From contig CAVZQP010000001.1 in the NCBI GenBank assembly GCA_963777485.1, forward strand, positions 1,397,436 through 1,461,435: DNA of 64,000 nucleotides. The letters run 5' to 3'. The notes under the pieces are model-generated. The model did no database searches. It saw nothing but the letters and a program-made list of their open reading frames with translations, and was not told the origin of the DNA. Below, one piece after another: positions 26,315-35,279 of this stretch. Origin of the DNA: Bog-473 sp963777485 (GTDB lineage Bacteria; Actinomycetota; Acidimicrobiia; Acidimicrobiales; RAAP-2). A program made the position numbers and the translations under genes. The first letter of the stretch is position 1. The number at the start of each line of letters is the position of its first letter.

Positions 26315-28282
26315 ATGAGCGCGTACTGGCCGTTCATCGTCATCGGCATCTTCACCGGAGGCCTCTACGGGCTGGCCGCCATGGGGATGGTCCTCACCTA
26401 CAAGACGGTGGGCGTGTTCAACTTCGCCTACGGCGCCATCGCCATGTTCTGCGCCTTCACCTACTGGCAGCTGCACGACCAATGGGGCATCAGCGCCTGG
26501 GTGGCGATGCCCGTCCTGTTCCTGCTGGTCGCGCCGGTGATCGGCGTGATCCTCGAAGGGCTGTTCCGGCCGCTCAGCGGGGCGGCCATCGAGGTGGTGA
26601 TCGTCGTGTCACTCGGCGTGCTGGCGGCCCTGAGCGCGGCAGCAGGCCTGATCTGGCCCCAGGACGAGCATCTGCAGGCGATCTTCCCCATCTCGACGTT
26701 CCGCTTCGGCTCGACGCTGCACGTCGGATACGACCAGCTGGGCACGCTCCTCATCTCCCTGTCGATGGCGGCCGTGCTGTGGGGGCTGCTGCGGCACACG
26801 CGCTTCGGCACACAGACGCGGGCCGTCGTGGACAACCCCGACCTCTCGGACATGATCGGGGTCCACGGCGACAACGTGCGCCGCGTCGCCTGGATCCTCT
26901 CGTCGGTCTTCGCAGCCCTGGTCGGCATCCTCATCAGCCCGTCCCAGGGCCTCGACGTCAACCAGCTGGTGCTGGTGGTGATCTACGCCTTCGCGCCGGC
27001 CGTGCTCGGGATCCTCTTCGGTTTGCCGGCGGCCTACCTCGGCGGCCTCGGGCTCGGGATAGCCGTCAGCCTGATGTCGAAGTGGTCCAACTCGGGGACC
27101 GTCTCCAATCTCGAGGCGGCGCTCCCCTATCTGCTGCTCTTCATCCTGCTCGTCGTCTTCGCGAAACGCCTGAAGGCGGCGGGATCGGGCGCCGTGGCCC
27201 AACGGCTGTCCGCGTTGCGCTCGTCGGAGACCGTGCAGCGGCTGCGGTGGTCCGTGGGATCGTTCCGTATCGAGCGCGGGCTGGCGGTGGGACTCGGCGG
27301 CTTCGTACTGGCCTTGCTGGTGCCGCTGGCGTTCCCCGGCCCCAACCTCGACTTCCTGACTCAGGGGTTCATCTACGCGGTGATCGCGCTGACGCTGGTG
27401 GTGCTCACCGGGTGGGCGGGGCAGATCTCCCTGGCCCAATTCGCCTTCGTCGGCGTCGGCGCCTTCACGGCCGGGCACCTGGCCGGCGCACACGGGCAAC
27501 ACTTCCTCTTCGCAGTGGTGATGGGCATGCTGTTCGCGGCGCCGCTCGGGATCATCGTCGGCCTGGTGTCGCTCCGCCTGTCGGGCCTCTATCTCGCTCT
27601 GGCCACGTTGGCCTTCGCGTTGGTGATGGACAACGTGGTCTTCAACCGCAGCGACGTGAGCGGCGGCCAGACGGGGATCACCGTGGCCCGCCCGCACTTT
27701 TTCGGGATGTCGTTCACCGGCCGGGCCGCCATGTACGAGCTCGCGGTCGTCGTCTTCGCACTGATCGCGATCGTGGCCTACGCCCTGCGCCAAGGCCCCG
27801 TGGGGCGGCGGCTGCACATCGTGCGCGACTCGCCCCTGGCGGCGTCGACCCTGGGCGTCAACCTGACCGTCACCAAGATCGTCGTCTTCGTCGTGGGCGC
27901 CATGGTGGCGGCGCTCGGCGGCTCGCTCTACGGCGCCTGGCAACAGGCGATCACGCCGCAGGACTTCATGTGGTCGGCGTCGCTCGCACTGCTGCTCGTC
28001 GTGGTGCTGGGCGGGCGCTCGCTCATTTCCGGGGCCGTGATCGCGGGGGTCGTCTACGTGATCCCGCTGCTGCCGCAGATACCGACGAAGATCAAGGAGC
28101 TCATTCCGCTCCTGGTGGCGCTGGGCGTGATCGGCCTGGCCCAGGAGCCCGAGGGCACCGTGGCGCTGGCGCGGCGGCAGACGCGCTACGTCCTGGGTGT
28201 CCTGCGCCCGCTGCCCAGACGCACGGCGCCCGAACGCGCGGGCGTCCACACCGGGAAGGTCGTGCCGGGGCATGTCCGATAG
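26315..28282 (+). CDS. Fused LivH-LivM branched-chain-type ABC permease
   Basis: A 655-residue permease in which both subunits of a Liv-type importer are fused. The LivH-like half (about 1-300) has GLYGLAAMGMVLTYKTVGVFN, and the LivM-like half (about 340-620) has QGFIYAVIALTLVVLTGWAGQ and LRLSGLYLALATLAFALV. A linker near 285-330 joins them. The ATG abuts the stop codon of the binding-protein gene (TGAATG). With the two ATPases it forms an importer; fusion ensures equal amounts of both permease halves. Confidence 0.92.
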   Translation: MSAYWPFIVIGIFTGGLYGLAAMGMVLTYKTVGVFNFAYGAIAMFCAFTYWQLHDQWGISAWVAMPVLFLLVAPVIGVILEGLFRPLSGAAIEVVIVVSLGVLAALSAAAGLIWPQDEHLQAIFPISTFRFGSTLHVGYDQLGTLLISLSMAAVLWGLLRHTRFGTQTRAVVDNPDLSDMIGVHGDNVRRVAWILSSVFAALVGILISPSQGLDVNQLVLVVIYAFAPAVLGILFGLPAAYLGGLGLGIAVSLMSKWSNSGTVSNLEAALPYLLLFILLVVFAKRLKAAGSGAVAQRLSALRSSETVQRLRWSVGSFRIERGLAVGLGGFVLALLVPLAFPGPNLDFLTQGFIYAVIALTLVVLTGWAGQISLAQFAFVGVGAFTAGHLAGAHGQHFLFAVVMGMLFAAPLGIIVGLVSLRLSGLYLALATLAFALVMDNVVFNRSDVSGGQTGITVARPHFFGMSFTGRAAMYELAVVVFALIAIVAYALRQGPVGRRLHIVRDSPLAASTLGVNLTVTKIVVFVVGAMVAALGGSLYGAWQQAITPQDFMWSASLALLLVVVLGGRSLISGAVIAGVVYVIPLLPQIPTKIKELIPLLVALGVIGLAQEPEGTVALARRQTRYVLGVLRPLPRRTAPERAGVHTGKVVPGHVR

Positions 28283-29072
28283 CGCCATGACGATGCCGAT
28301 GCCGACGCCGGCCGTCCGGCCCGACAGCGCGGTGCTCTCGGCCGAGGAGATCTCGGTGCAGTTCGGCGGATTGCGCGCGCTCGACAAGGTGAGCCTCGAG
28401 GTGCCACTGGGCCGGATCGTGGGGCTCATCGGCCCGAACGGCGCGGGCAAGACGACGATGTTCAACGTGCTCACGGGATTGCAGGACGCGAGCACCGGAC
28501 GCGTGCTCTTCGGGGGCGCAGACGTCTCGCGATGGCCGGCGCACCGGCGGGGCCGGGCCGGGATGGCGCGCACGTTCCAACGCCTGGCGCTCTTCACCCG
28601 CATGACCGTGCACGACAACCTGGTGGCGTCGTGGGAGTCCTCGCACGGCGGCGGGGTGCTCGGACGGGGCCGCCAGCAGTGCCGGCGCACCGTGCAAGAC
28701 GTCATGGACCTGCTCGACCTGTGGCCGCTGGCCGACCGCCTCGCCGGCGAGCTGTCGACAGGCCAAGGCCGCATGGTGGAGCTGGGGCGGGCACTATGCA
28801 CCGACCCGCGGCTGCTCCTCCTCGACGAACCCGGCTCGGGCCTCGACGCCCAAGAGACCGCGACCTTCAGCGCGATCCTCCGGACCGTGACGTCAGGTGA
28901 CGGCGCGCCTGCAGTCCTGCTGGTCGAGCACGACATGGCGCTGGTCATGGACGTCTGCGCCGATCTCACCGTCCTCGACTTCGGACGCGTCATCGCTCGG
29001 GGCACGCCCGATGAGATCAGAGCGAACGATCTGGTGCGCGCCGCCTACTTGGGGGACGCCAGTGTCCTCTGA
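28272..29072 (+). CDS. livG: ABC importer ATPase, LivG type
   Basis: A 266-residue ATP-binding subunit. Walker A is GPNGAGKTT near residue 55, the signature is the variant ELSTGQGRMVELGRAL, and Walker B is LLLLDEPGSGLDAQE. The C-terminal extension DEIRANDLVRAAYLGD is characteristic of LivG. The ATG at 28272 lies inside the end of the permease gene (11-nt overlap), and the gene overlaps livF by 11 nt, pointing to strict translational coupling. Confidence 0.92.
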   Translation: MSDSAMTMPMPTPAVRPDSAVLSAEEISVQFGGLRALDKVSLEVPLGRIVGLIGPNGAGKTTMFNVLTGLQDASTGRVLFGGADVSRWPAHRRGRAGMARTFQRLALFTRMTVHDNLVASWESSHGGGVLGRGRQQCRRTVQDVMDLLDLWPLADRLAGELSTGQGRMVELGRALCTDPRLLLLDEPGSGLDAQETATFSAILRTVTSGDGAPAVLLVEHDMALVMDVCADLTVLDFGRVIARGTPDEIRANDLVRAAYLGDASVL

Positions 29073-29796
29073 CGCCGCTCTCGAGATCCGCGGTCTGCGC
29101 GTCGCGTACGGCGGGGTGCGCGCCCTGCACGACGTGTCGATCACCGTGCCGCGTGGCGCCGCGGTCGCGCTGCTCGGCCCGAACGGCGCCGGCAAGAGCA
29201 CGACGCTGCGCACGATCTCGGGTGTGATGCGGGCCGAGGCGGGCACGATCACGTCGTTCGGGCGCCGGATCGACCGGGTGCCGGCCTACCGGATCGCACG
29301 CATGGGCGTCGTCCACGTACCCGAGGGCCGCGGCATCTTCCCGAGCCTCGACGTGCGCGAGAACCTCGAGATGGCGGCCGAGGGGACGACCGGCCGCGCG
29401 AAGGTGACGGCGAGCGATCGCAGCGCCATCGACGAGGCGACCGAGATGTTCCCGGTCCTCGGCAACCGCCTGCGCCAGACGGCGGGCAGCCTCTCGGGCG
29501 GCGAACAGCAGATGTTGGCTCTGGCCAGGGCGATCATGGCCCGGCCGCGACTGCTGATGGTCGACGAGATCTCCATGGGCCTGGCGCCCATCGTGGTCGG
29601 GCACCTCTTCGAGGCCCTCCGCAAGATCGCCGCGACGGGCGCCAGCCTGCTGCTCGTCGAGCAGTACGTGGAGACCGCGCTCGAGCTCGCCGATTACGTC
29701 TACGTCATGGACAAGGGCGTCATCGTCGACGTGGGCGAGCCCAACGACATGCGGGCGAGCAACTTGGCCGCCGCGTACCTGGGCGGCGCGGCATGA
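29062..29796 (+). CDS. livF: ABC importer ATPase, LivF type
   Basis: A 244-residue ATP-binding subunit starting with GTG inside the end of livG. Walker A is GPNGAGKST near residue 40, the signature LSGGEQQMLALARAI is canonical, and Walker B is RLLMVDEISMGLAP, the usual LivF form. VPEGRGIFPSLDVRENL is another LivF hallmark. It ends overlapping the next gene by 4 nt. Confidence 0.92.
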   Translation: MSSDAALEIRGLRVAYGGVRALHDVSITVPRGAAVALLGPNGAGKSTTLRTISGVMRAEAGTITSFGRRIDRVPAYRIARMGVVHVPEGRGIFPSLDVRENLEMAAEGTTGRAKVTASDRSAIDEATEMFPVLGNRLRQTAGSLSGGEQQMLALARAIMARPRLLMVDEISMGLAPIVVGHLFEALRKIAATGASLLLVEQYVETALELADYVYVMDKGVIVDVGEPNDMRASNLAAAYLGGAA

Positions 29797-31268
29797 GGAG
29801 GTGGACCCGCCGCTGGCTTCCCGTGCTCGTTGTGCCTCCGGTGCTGGGCGCCGTGGCCATCGGCCCGCTGGCGGCGTCGGGTGGTGCCGACACCTCGCTC
29901 CTGGGCTACAACGCGTCCGCCTTGGCGGTCGGCGCGCAATTCGCCTTCAACGTGCCGGGCGTGGTCCCGCTGCCCAACGAGAACCTCATCGAAGACGACG
30001 TGCCCTTCGCCCGCGTCACACTGGGCGGCGGGCCCGTCGTCGACTCCATCGGGGCGCCCTACTACCCCGGCGACATCGCGGCCAGCCTGGGCACGCTCCT
30101 CCAGACGTTCGGCGCACCCGCGCTCCCGCTGAACGATCCGCTGCTCGCAGAGAGCAAGTACCCGACCTCGCCGGGCTACCCCGCCAATGTGACCTTCCCC
30201 CAGGGCACAAAGCCCGGGCAACTGCCGGTCGCCCAGGGCACCGCCACGACTTCGACCGGAGGTGGGGCCGCCTCGGGGACGGTCACCAACCTTTCGCTGG
30301 CAAATCTGCTGAACGTGAGCAAGCTGCCGGTCATCGGCGGCATCCTCTCGTCGACCTCGGGCAGCCCGATCGACGTCGGGAACATCAGTTCCACCAACAA
30401 CATCGTCGTGGGCAACTCCTCGATCACCTCGACCGCCACTTCGACGCTCGGCGCGATCGACATCGCGGGCTTGGTCGACATCGCGGGGCTGACGTCGACG
30501 GCCGTGGCGAAGTCCGACGGGACGACGGGCACGCCGACGGCAACGGTGCACGTAGGCGACGTGACCGTCGACGGCACTGCGGCGTACATCGACGGCACCG
30601 GGGTCCACATCGCCAAGAACGCGAGCCCGCCGGCCGGAATCACAGTGGCGCAGCTCCAGCAGACCGTCAACTCCACGTTGGGACAGGACGGTGTGAACAT
30701 CCGGCTGCTCGATCCCCAGCAGACCTCGAGCGGCGCACAGGCGAAGGCTGACGCAGGCGGGTTGGTGATCGCGCTGACCCACCAGTTCGCGGTCCCGTTC
30801 ATTCCCGGAGAGCCGACCCTCCCGATCCCCGAGCTCGGGAACGTCGGGCTGCCCGCCGGCGACTACACGATGACGACGTCGGTCACCTTCGGGCTCGCCC
30901 AGGCCAGCGTCGACGCCTCCTCGCCGGCGCCCAGCACCGGCACGACGGGGAACACGGGCGCCGGCGCCTCGACGAACGCGTCGATCGCGGGAACGGTCGG
31001 GACTACCGGCGTCACCGGCAACACGGGCTTTGGTTCGCTGGGCTCGCAGGGGCTGGCGCAGAGCCTCGGGGCGCCGACGGGCAACACCGGCGGCGGGAGC
31101 GCGCCGACGCCGGAGCCGACGAGCGCCACGGCGTTCCCGATCAGCGGCATCCCGCCCCCTCTCGGTTGGACCGTAACGGCGCTGCTGGCCTGCGTGCTAC
31201 TCGCCTACCCGCTCTTGTTGCTGGCCCGCTGGCAGTTCGCCGCGGCCGGAAGGAGACGACGACCATGA
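29793..31268 (+). CDS. Exported, C-terminally anchored protein linked to the importer, unknown
   Basis: A 491-residue protein whose ATG overlaps the livF stop (ATGA). A basic N-terminus and a hydrophobic stretch (LPVLVVPPVLGAVAIGPLAA) form a signal peptide. The mature part is Gly/Thr/Ser/Val-rich and looks beta-structured; recognisable blocks are FARVTLGGGPVVDSIGAPYYPGD (shown here only as a landmark near residue 70) and a repeat-like series of TSTAT-rich segments. A Gly/Thr/Asn-rich stretch (about 370-450) precedes a single membrane helix near the end (LGWTVTALLACVLLAYPLLL) and a basic tail. It is probably displayed outside and anchored in the membrane. I do not recognise a functional family; operon position suggests a substrate-capture or assembly role for the importer. 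Confidence 0.72.
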   Translation: MRRWTRRWLPVLVVPPVLGAVAIGPLAASGGADTSLLGYNASALAVGAQFAFNVPGVVPLPNENLIEDDVPFARVTLGGGPVVDSIGAPYYPGDIAASLGTLLQTFGAPALPLNDPLLAESKYPTSPGYPANVTFPQGTKPGQLPVAQGTATTSTGGGAASGTVTNLSLANLLNVSKLPVIGGILSSTSGSPIDVGNISSTNNIVVGNSSITSTATSTLGAIDIAGLVDIAGLTSTAVAKSDGTTGTPTATVHVGDVTVDGTAAYIDGTGVHIAKNASPPAGITVAQLQQTVNSTLGQDGVNIRLLDPQQTSSGAQAKADAGGLVIALTHQFAVPFIPGEPTLPIPELGNVGLPAGDYTMTTSVTFGLAQASVDASSPAPSTGTTGNTGAGASTNASIAGTVGTTGVTGNTGFGSLGSQGLAQSLGAPTGNTGGGSAPTPEPTSATAFPISGIPPPLGWTVTALLACVLLAYPLLLLARWQFAAAGRRRRP

Positions 31269-31978
31269 CGATTGACGTGGACAAGCAGCTCGAGGACATC
31301 TTTCTCGACGACGCGCCCGCGGCGGCCGACACGCCCGAGCGCGTGGAGCCCGAGGCCGGGCCCGGCGCGGGTGCGGGCGACGGTGACCGCCGGGACGACG
31401 AGGGTGGCGGCGGAGGCGGTGGCCACACGAGGATGGCGCGGTGGGCGGAGAAGTACGACGTCCGCAACAGCTGGCAGGTGATCGCCGGGGCACTGCTGAT
31501 CCCGCTCGGGATCGTGTTCATCTTGCTCGGGTGGTACGGGGCGGCGCACGCCCGGGTCGTGCAGCAGCAGATCCCCTACATGGTGTCGGGCTCGTTCGTG
31601 GGGCTCGGCTGCATGGTCGTCGGGGGTTTCTTGTTCTGGGGGCACTGGCTGTACCGGATCTATGACCAGGCGGACCTGCACCACGAGGAACAGCAGCGGC
31701 TGCTGGAGACCATTGCCGCAGCGTTGCTGGCGCAGCGGGGTGACGGCGCCGTTGCGGGACAGCCGGCGGCGCTCGGCTCCTCGACGGCCGGCGCGGGGTC
31801 TGGGCCTGCGGCGGGTGACTCAGCGCCGGCGACCTACTACGGCACGTCGTCGGGGACGGTGTACCACCGGGTCGACTGCGCCGTCATTGCGCACCACCCC
31901 GAGGACCTGCGCGTGCTCGGTCCCGACGGGGTCGCGGGCATGCGGGCGTGCCAGATCTGCTCGCCCGGAGCGGCCTGA
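31265..31978 (+). CDS. Two-helix membrane protein with C-terminal Cys/His (Ada-like) motif, unknown
   Basis: A 237-residue protein, ATG overlapping the previous stop by 4 nt. Residues 1-60 are acidic and Gly-rich. Two membrane helices follow (about 78-100 and 112-132), then a Gly/Ser/Ala-rich spacer and a C-terminal module (about 198-235) with VYHRVDCAVIAHHPED and MRACQICSP. The His-x3-Cys ... Cys-x2-Cys spacing resembles the zinc site of the Ada-type metal-binding module. A metal or redox function is possible but unproven. It ends the six-gene importer operon. Confidence 0.68.
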   Translation: MTIDVDKQLEDIFLDDAPAAADTPERVEPEAGPGAGAGDGDRRDDEGGGGGGGHTRMARWAEKYDVRNSWQVIAGALLIPLGIVFILLGWYGAAHARVVQQQIPYMVSGSFVGLGCMVVGGFLFWGHWLYRIYDQADLHHEEQQRLLETIAAALLAQRGDGAVAGQPAALGSSTAGAGSGPAAGDSAPATYYGTSSGTVYHRVDCAVIAHHPEDLRVLGPDGVAGMRACQICSPGAA

Positions 31979-32006
31979 CGCGCTCCTCCGGGCCTATGGT
32001 CCGGCA

Positions 32007-32759
32007 GTGCAACTCTTCGACGCGGCGGCGGACGAGTACGACGCGGCTCGTCCGTCCTATCCGGAGCTGGTCTACGACCTCCTCGAGTCCGTAGCCGGAC
32101 CTCTGCCCGGCAAGGTCGCCGGCGACGGTGGCACGGGGACCGGCATCGTCGCCCGCCAGCTGCTCGAGCGGGGCGCCCGCGTCATCGGGTTCGATCCGGG
32201 ACCGGGCATGCTGCAGCACGCGGCGCGGCACAACCCTCGTCCACTCCTGGTGGCGGCCGAGGCTGGTGCGGCGCCGTTTCGCACGGCCTGCCTGGAGCTG
32301 CTGTGTTTCGGGCAGAGCTGGCACTGGGTCGAGCAGGAGGCGGGGGCGCGGGAGGCGGCGAGGGTGCTGCGGACGGGAGGGTGCTGGGCGGCGTGGTGGA
32401 ACCATCCTTGGGCCGACGGTGAGCCGTGGTTCGAGCGTTACTGCACGCTCACTGCCGAGCGCTGCACCGGATGGTCACGTGACCAACGAGATACCGATTG
32501 GTGCGCCGATGCGATCCGCCGCGACCCGGGCTTCTTCGCTCCGGAGCGACACGACATCGAGTGGGAGCGCCGGGTCGGTGTCGACGAGTGGCTGACCGAT
32601 CTCAGAAGCCACTCCCACGTCATCGCCTTGAGCCCGGGCGAACGCGAGGAACTCATCGCCGACGTCCGAGCCGTGTTGCGAGATCGGTTTGCCCAGACCG
32701 TGGCGGTGCGGTACCAGACCAGGGTGTGGCTGGCCCGGCGGCGTTCTCCTGAGCGCTGA
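32007..32759 (+). CDS. Class I SAM-dependent methyltransferase (type 11)
   Basis: A 250-residue methyltransferase beginning with GTG at 32007 (FDAAADEYDAARPSYP), the usual start of this family. Motif I is the slightly unusual AGDGGTGTGIVARQL; the acidic residue of motif II is in GFDPGPGML, and the post-II block includes CFGQSWHWVEQ. Substrate unknown. It lies 28 nt after the importer operon with no obvious link, and convergent to the GH16 pseudogene. Confidence 0.83.
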   Translation: MQLFDAAADEYDAARPSYPELVYDLLESVAGPLPGKVAGDGGTGTGIVARQLLERGARVIGFDPGPGMLQHAARHNPRPLLVAAEAGAAPFRTACLELLCFGQSWHWVEQEAGAREAARVLRTGGCWAAWWNHPWADGEPWFERYCTLTAERCTGWSRDQRDTDWCADAIRRDPGFFAPERHDIEWERRVGVDEWLTDLRSHSHVIALSPGEREELIADVRAVLRDRFAQTVAVRYQTRVWLARRRSPER

Positions 32760-32799
32760 TTGATCGAGCGGGCAGTGGCAGCGGACCCGCTGCCCACGC

Positions 32800-33494
32800 T
32801 CAGTACTGCCAGACGCGGACCCAGTCGACCTTCGTGGTGACAGGCAGCGGAGTCTTGCTGGCCGACGAAGGTGTTCCCGTCCCCGTTCCCAAGCGCCTGG
32901 GTCATGGCCAGGAAGAACGGCCGCGTGTACGGCTCAGGTGCCTTGTCGGGGTAGGTCACATACTTCGCATAGGTATCGGTGAAGCACGTGATCCCGTCGT
33001 ACGAGGTGGTGATGGTTGTCGGCGTCCACATCACGGCGTACGTGTGCCATTGAGACCCATGGAATAAGCCATGCCTCCGATGTACTTCGTGTAGAAGCTG
33101 TGATCGAGCTCCTTGCAGGCGAATGTCTTGCCGTTCGAGATCACCGAGAGGTTCAGGTAGCCACCAGATTCCGAAATCACCCTCGGGTCGTTCTCATAAC
33201 AAACCTCCGACCCATAGGCCCAGTGTGGTTGCTGCTCGCGCTCGCCAACATCGGCTGCCAGTTGGACGAGTCCAGCGACGTCCCGTTGCATTCGTCGTCG
33301 AAGGTGCACGACCATTGCCCGGATGGGGGTGCGACCAGAGGGGTCGCTCGCGCACACGTGCTGGCGGTCGCATGTAGCGCATGCTCTGAGGCACTCGCCG
33401 TCACAACGCCGCCGGCCACCGTGAGCCCGGCGAAGAGCAACGAGCCGGCGAGCGTGCACGCGGCCGCACGCCGACGCGATAAGGATTGCGACAC
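32800..33494 (-). pseudogene. Frameshifted and internally deleted GH16 glycoside hydrolase
   Basis: The fragments of one secreted glycoside hydrolase family 16 protein lie in successive frames on the minus strand. They are: GTG start at 33494 (after GGGAGGG) with a signal peptide and GQWSCTFDDECNGTSLDSSN; then, after a shift near 33213, YGSEVCYENDPRVIS and KELDHSFYTKYIGGMAYS; then, after a shift near 33050, WHTYAVMWTPTTITTSYDGI and FFLAMTQALGNGDG; then, after a shift near 32865, KTPLPVTTKVDWVRVWQY ending in TGA at 32802-32800. The region that should carry the catalytic E-x-D-x-x-E motif, between MAYSMG and WHTYAV, is missing. It is also lower in G+C than its surroundings. Sequencing error could explain single-base shifts but not the lost segment. 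Confidence 0.8.
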
Positions 33495-33633
33495 GGTCGT
33501 CCCTCCCCACCCAGGCTGACGCCGGGATTGCCGCTTTCTTCCCTCGGGAAACCCCCCTTGAAGGCAAGGCTTGTGACGGAATTGGCAAAGCGAGCGGGTC
33601 GTCACGGAACTCGCACCTCGGGCCAGGTTTCGC

Positions 33634-35259
33634 CTAGACCGGCTCCACCGTCTCGAAGACGATCGGCGCCGGCAGCGCGCCGTTCTGGTTGTCCGCCTTG
33701 ATCGGGACGACCGTGTCGGTCTCGTCCTCGACAGCAATTTCCTCCGGGGTGATGCGGCGCGTGCAGCGCACGAGCATCGCGAACGCGGCCACCGAATAGA
33801 TGGCGTACCCGACGCAGATGCCCCCGATGGCTGCGATCACGCCCCAGACGATGCCGGCCGTCACGGAACACCCGAACAGCACCGGGATCATCACGATCGA
33901 CAGACGGAGGTTCTCCTTGGCCGCGCGGATCGAGCGGAGCCCGGCGGCAAAGGCGCCGGAGAGCGACGTGAGCGCGAACGCGAGTCCCATCAGGGGGACC
34001 ATCCGGTGGGCCGCCGGCCACGTCGGCCCCAGGGCCTTGGTCATGGTCTCCACCGGGATGAAGTAGATGAGCGCGCCCCAACTCAGCATGACCGTGGCCG
34101 TCGCGGCACCGGCCAAAAGGACGAAGCGCAGCGCCTTGCGGACGTCGACCTGGAAATACCGGGCCGCCAGAGCGACCATGGACGTGACGATGCCCTGGGT
34201 CAGCACCGTGATCGGGCCGAAGGCGACCTGCGCCAGCTTGAACTGGCCGATCACCGCGACCGAGAAGATCGCGATGAAGATGTAGATGGCCGCATAGGTC
34301 CAGGAGCTAACCAGCAGCCACTGGCCCGCGAAACGGAAGCCGACGTCGCTCTCGCTCCTGAACCAGAAACGGATGAGCTCACCGAGGTTGCGTCGCCCGA
34401 GGTGGTTCCACAGCGTGTAGGCGCCCACGGCTGCACCCGCCGCGCTCCAGGATCCGAAGAGCCACGGGAGCGACACGAGGTGCGCGTGGCGCAGGATCAA
34501 GTAGCCGACGACGGACAGGAAGAGCCACGAGGCATCGAGTCCGATGGCATAGGCCGGGTTGTAGCGGCTGATCCCGAGATAGCGCGAATAGTCCTGGGCG
34601 GAAAGCAGCGGGAGCGACACCGCGAAGATGACGAAGGTGAGGCGGAGCTCGGAGCTGAAGGCCGCACTGAGCGCGAGCACGAGGAGCGCCATGACCGACG
34701 AGCAGGCGATCGCCGAGATGTAGCCAGCACGTTCGTACCTCCGCATCACGCCCTCGTCGGTGTCGTGACGGGTCATGAGGCAGTCGCTCGTCAGGCTCCG
34801 GATGAGGCCCTGCGTGAGGATCCAGGTCGTGTTGACGATGGCGAAGACGCCCAGCACGTTGGCATGGCTGTAGTGGGCGATCCCGAATGACAGCGCGAAG
34901 TTGTTGGCACTCGAGAAGCCCTGGTCGACGACTGTGAGGCCCATGACGCGCTTGCGCGACGCCGTGGTGCGCAACGACTTGGGGATCGAGCGGAAGCGCG
35001 CTGCTCGCTCGGACCACGTCCCGCCGCTCGTCGCGGCGCGCGGCGTCGAGCCGTTGCGCGCCGGCGCATCCGCGACCGGTTCCCGGACGCGCCCGTTGGC
35101 ACGGCGTTGCCCGCTGCCTTTGGCGGACGCCGATACCAGCCCGTGCTCTTCGAGCAGGAAGGCCACGGGGTCTTCCCGGTCGCTGCCGGGCATGGCGGGA
35201 CCACCGGGTTGGCTCACCGAGCCGGTCGCTGCGCCTGCGTCCCCCGTCCTATCCTCCAC
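33634..35259 (-). CDS. Polysaccharide flippase-like membrane protein (Wzx/MOP type)
   Basis: A 541-residue protein with about 12 membrane helices from residue 108 on. The N-terminal 100 residues are hydrophilic and Arg/Ser/Gly-rich, an extension not typical for Wzx. The helix pattern and position next to glycosyltransferases fit a flippase that moves lipid-linked oligosaccharide to the outer leaflet. Sequence is divergent, so the assignment rests on topology and context. It begins 20 nt downstream of the GDP-mannose 3,5-epimerase gene. Confidence 0.75.
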   Translation of the reverse strand: MEDRTGDAGAATGSVSQPGGPAMPGSDREDPVAFLLEEHGLVSASAKGSGQRRANGRVREPVADAPARNGSTPRAATSGGTWSERAARFRSIPKSLRTTASRKRVMGLTVVDQGFSSANNFALSFGIAHYSHANVLGVFAIVNTTWILTQGLIRSLTSDCLMTRHDTDEGVMRRYERAGYISAIACSSVMALLVLALSAAFSSELRLTFVIFAVSLPLLSAQDYSRYLGISRYNPAYAIGLDASWLFLSVVGYLILRHAHLVSLPWLFGSWSAAGAAVGAYTLWNHLGRRNLGELIRFWFRSESDVGFRFAGQWLLVSSWTYAAIYIFIAIFSVAVIGQFKLAQVAFGPITVLTQGIVTSMVALAARYFQVDVRKALRFVLLAGAATATVMLSWGALIYFIPVETMTKALGPTWPAAHRMVPLMGLAFALTSLSGAFAAGLRSIRAAKENLRLSIVMIPVLFGCSVTAGIVWGVIAAIGGICVGYAIYSVAAFAMLVRCTRRITPEEIAVEDETDTVVPIKADNQNGALPAPIVFETVEPV

Positions 35260-35279
35260 GCGTCCTCGTCATCCAGGGC

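Noticed and set aside
26609..29005. Very long open frame (about 800 codons) on the minus strand across the importer permease and livG
   Set aside because: It mirrors the codon pattern of the real plus-strand genes in high-G+C DNA, has an Arg/His/Asp/Gln-rich meaningless composition and no domain.
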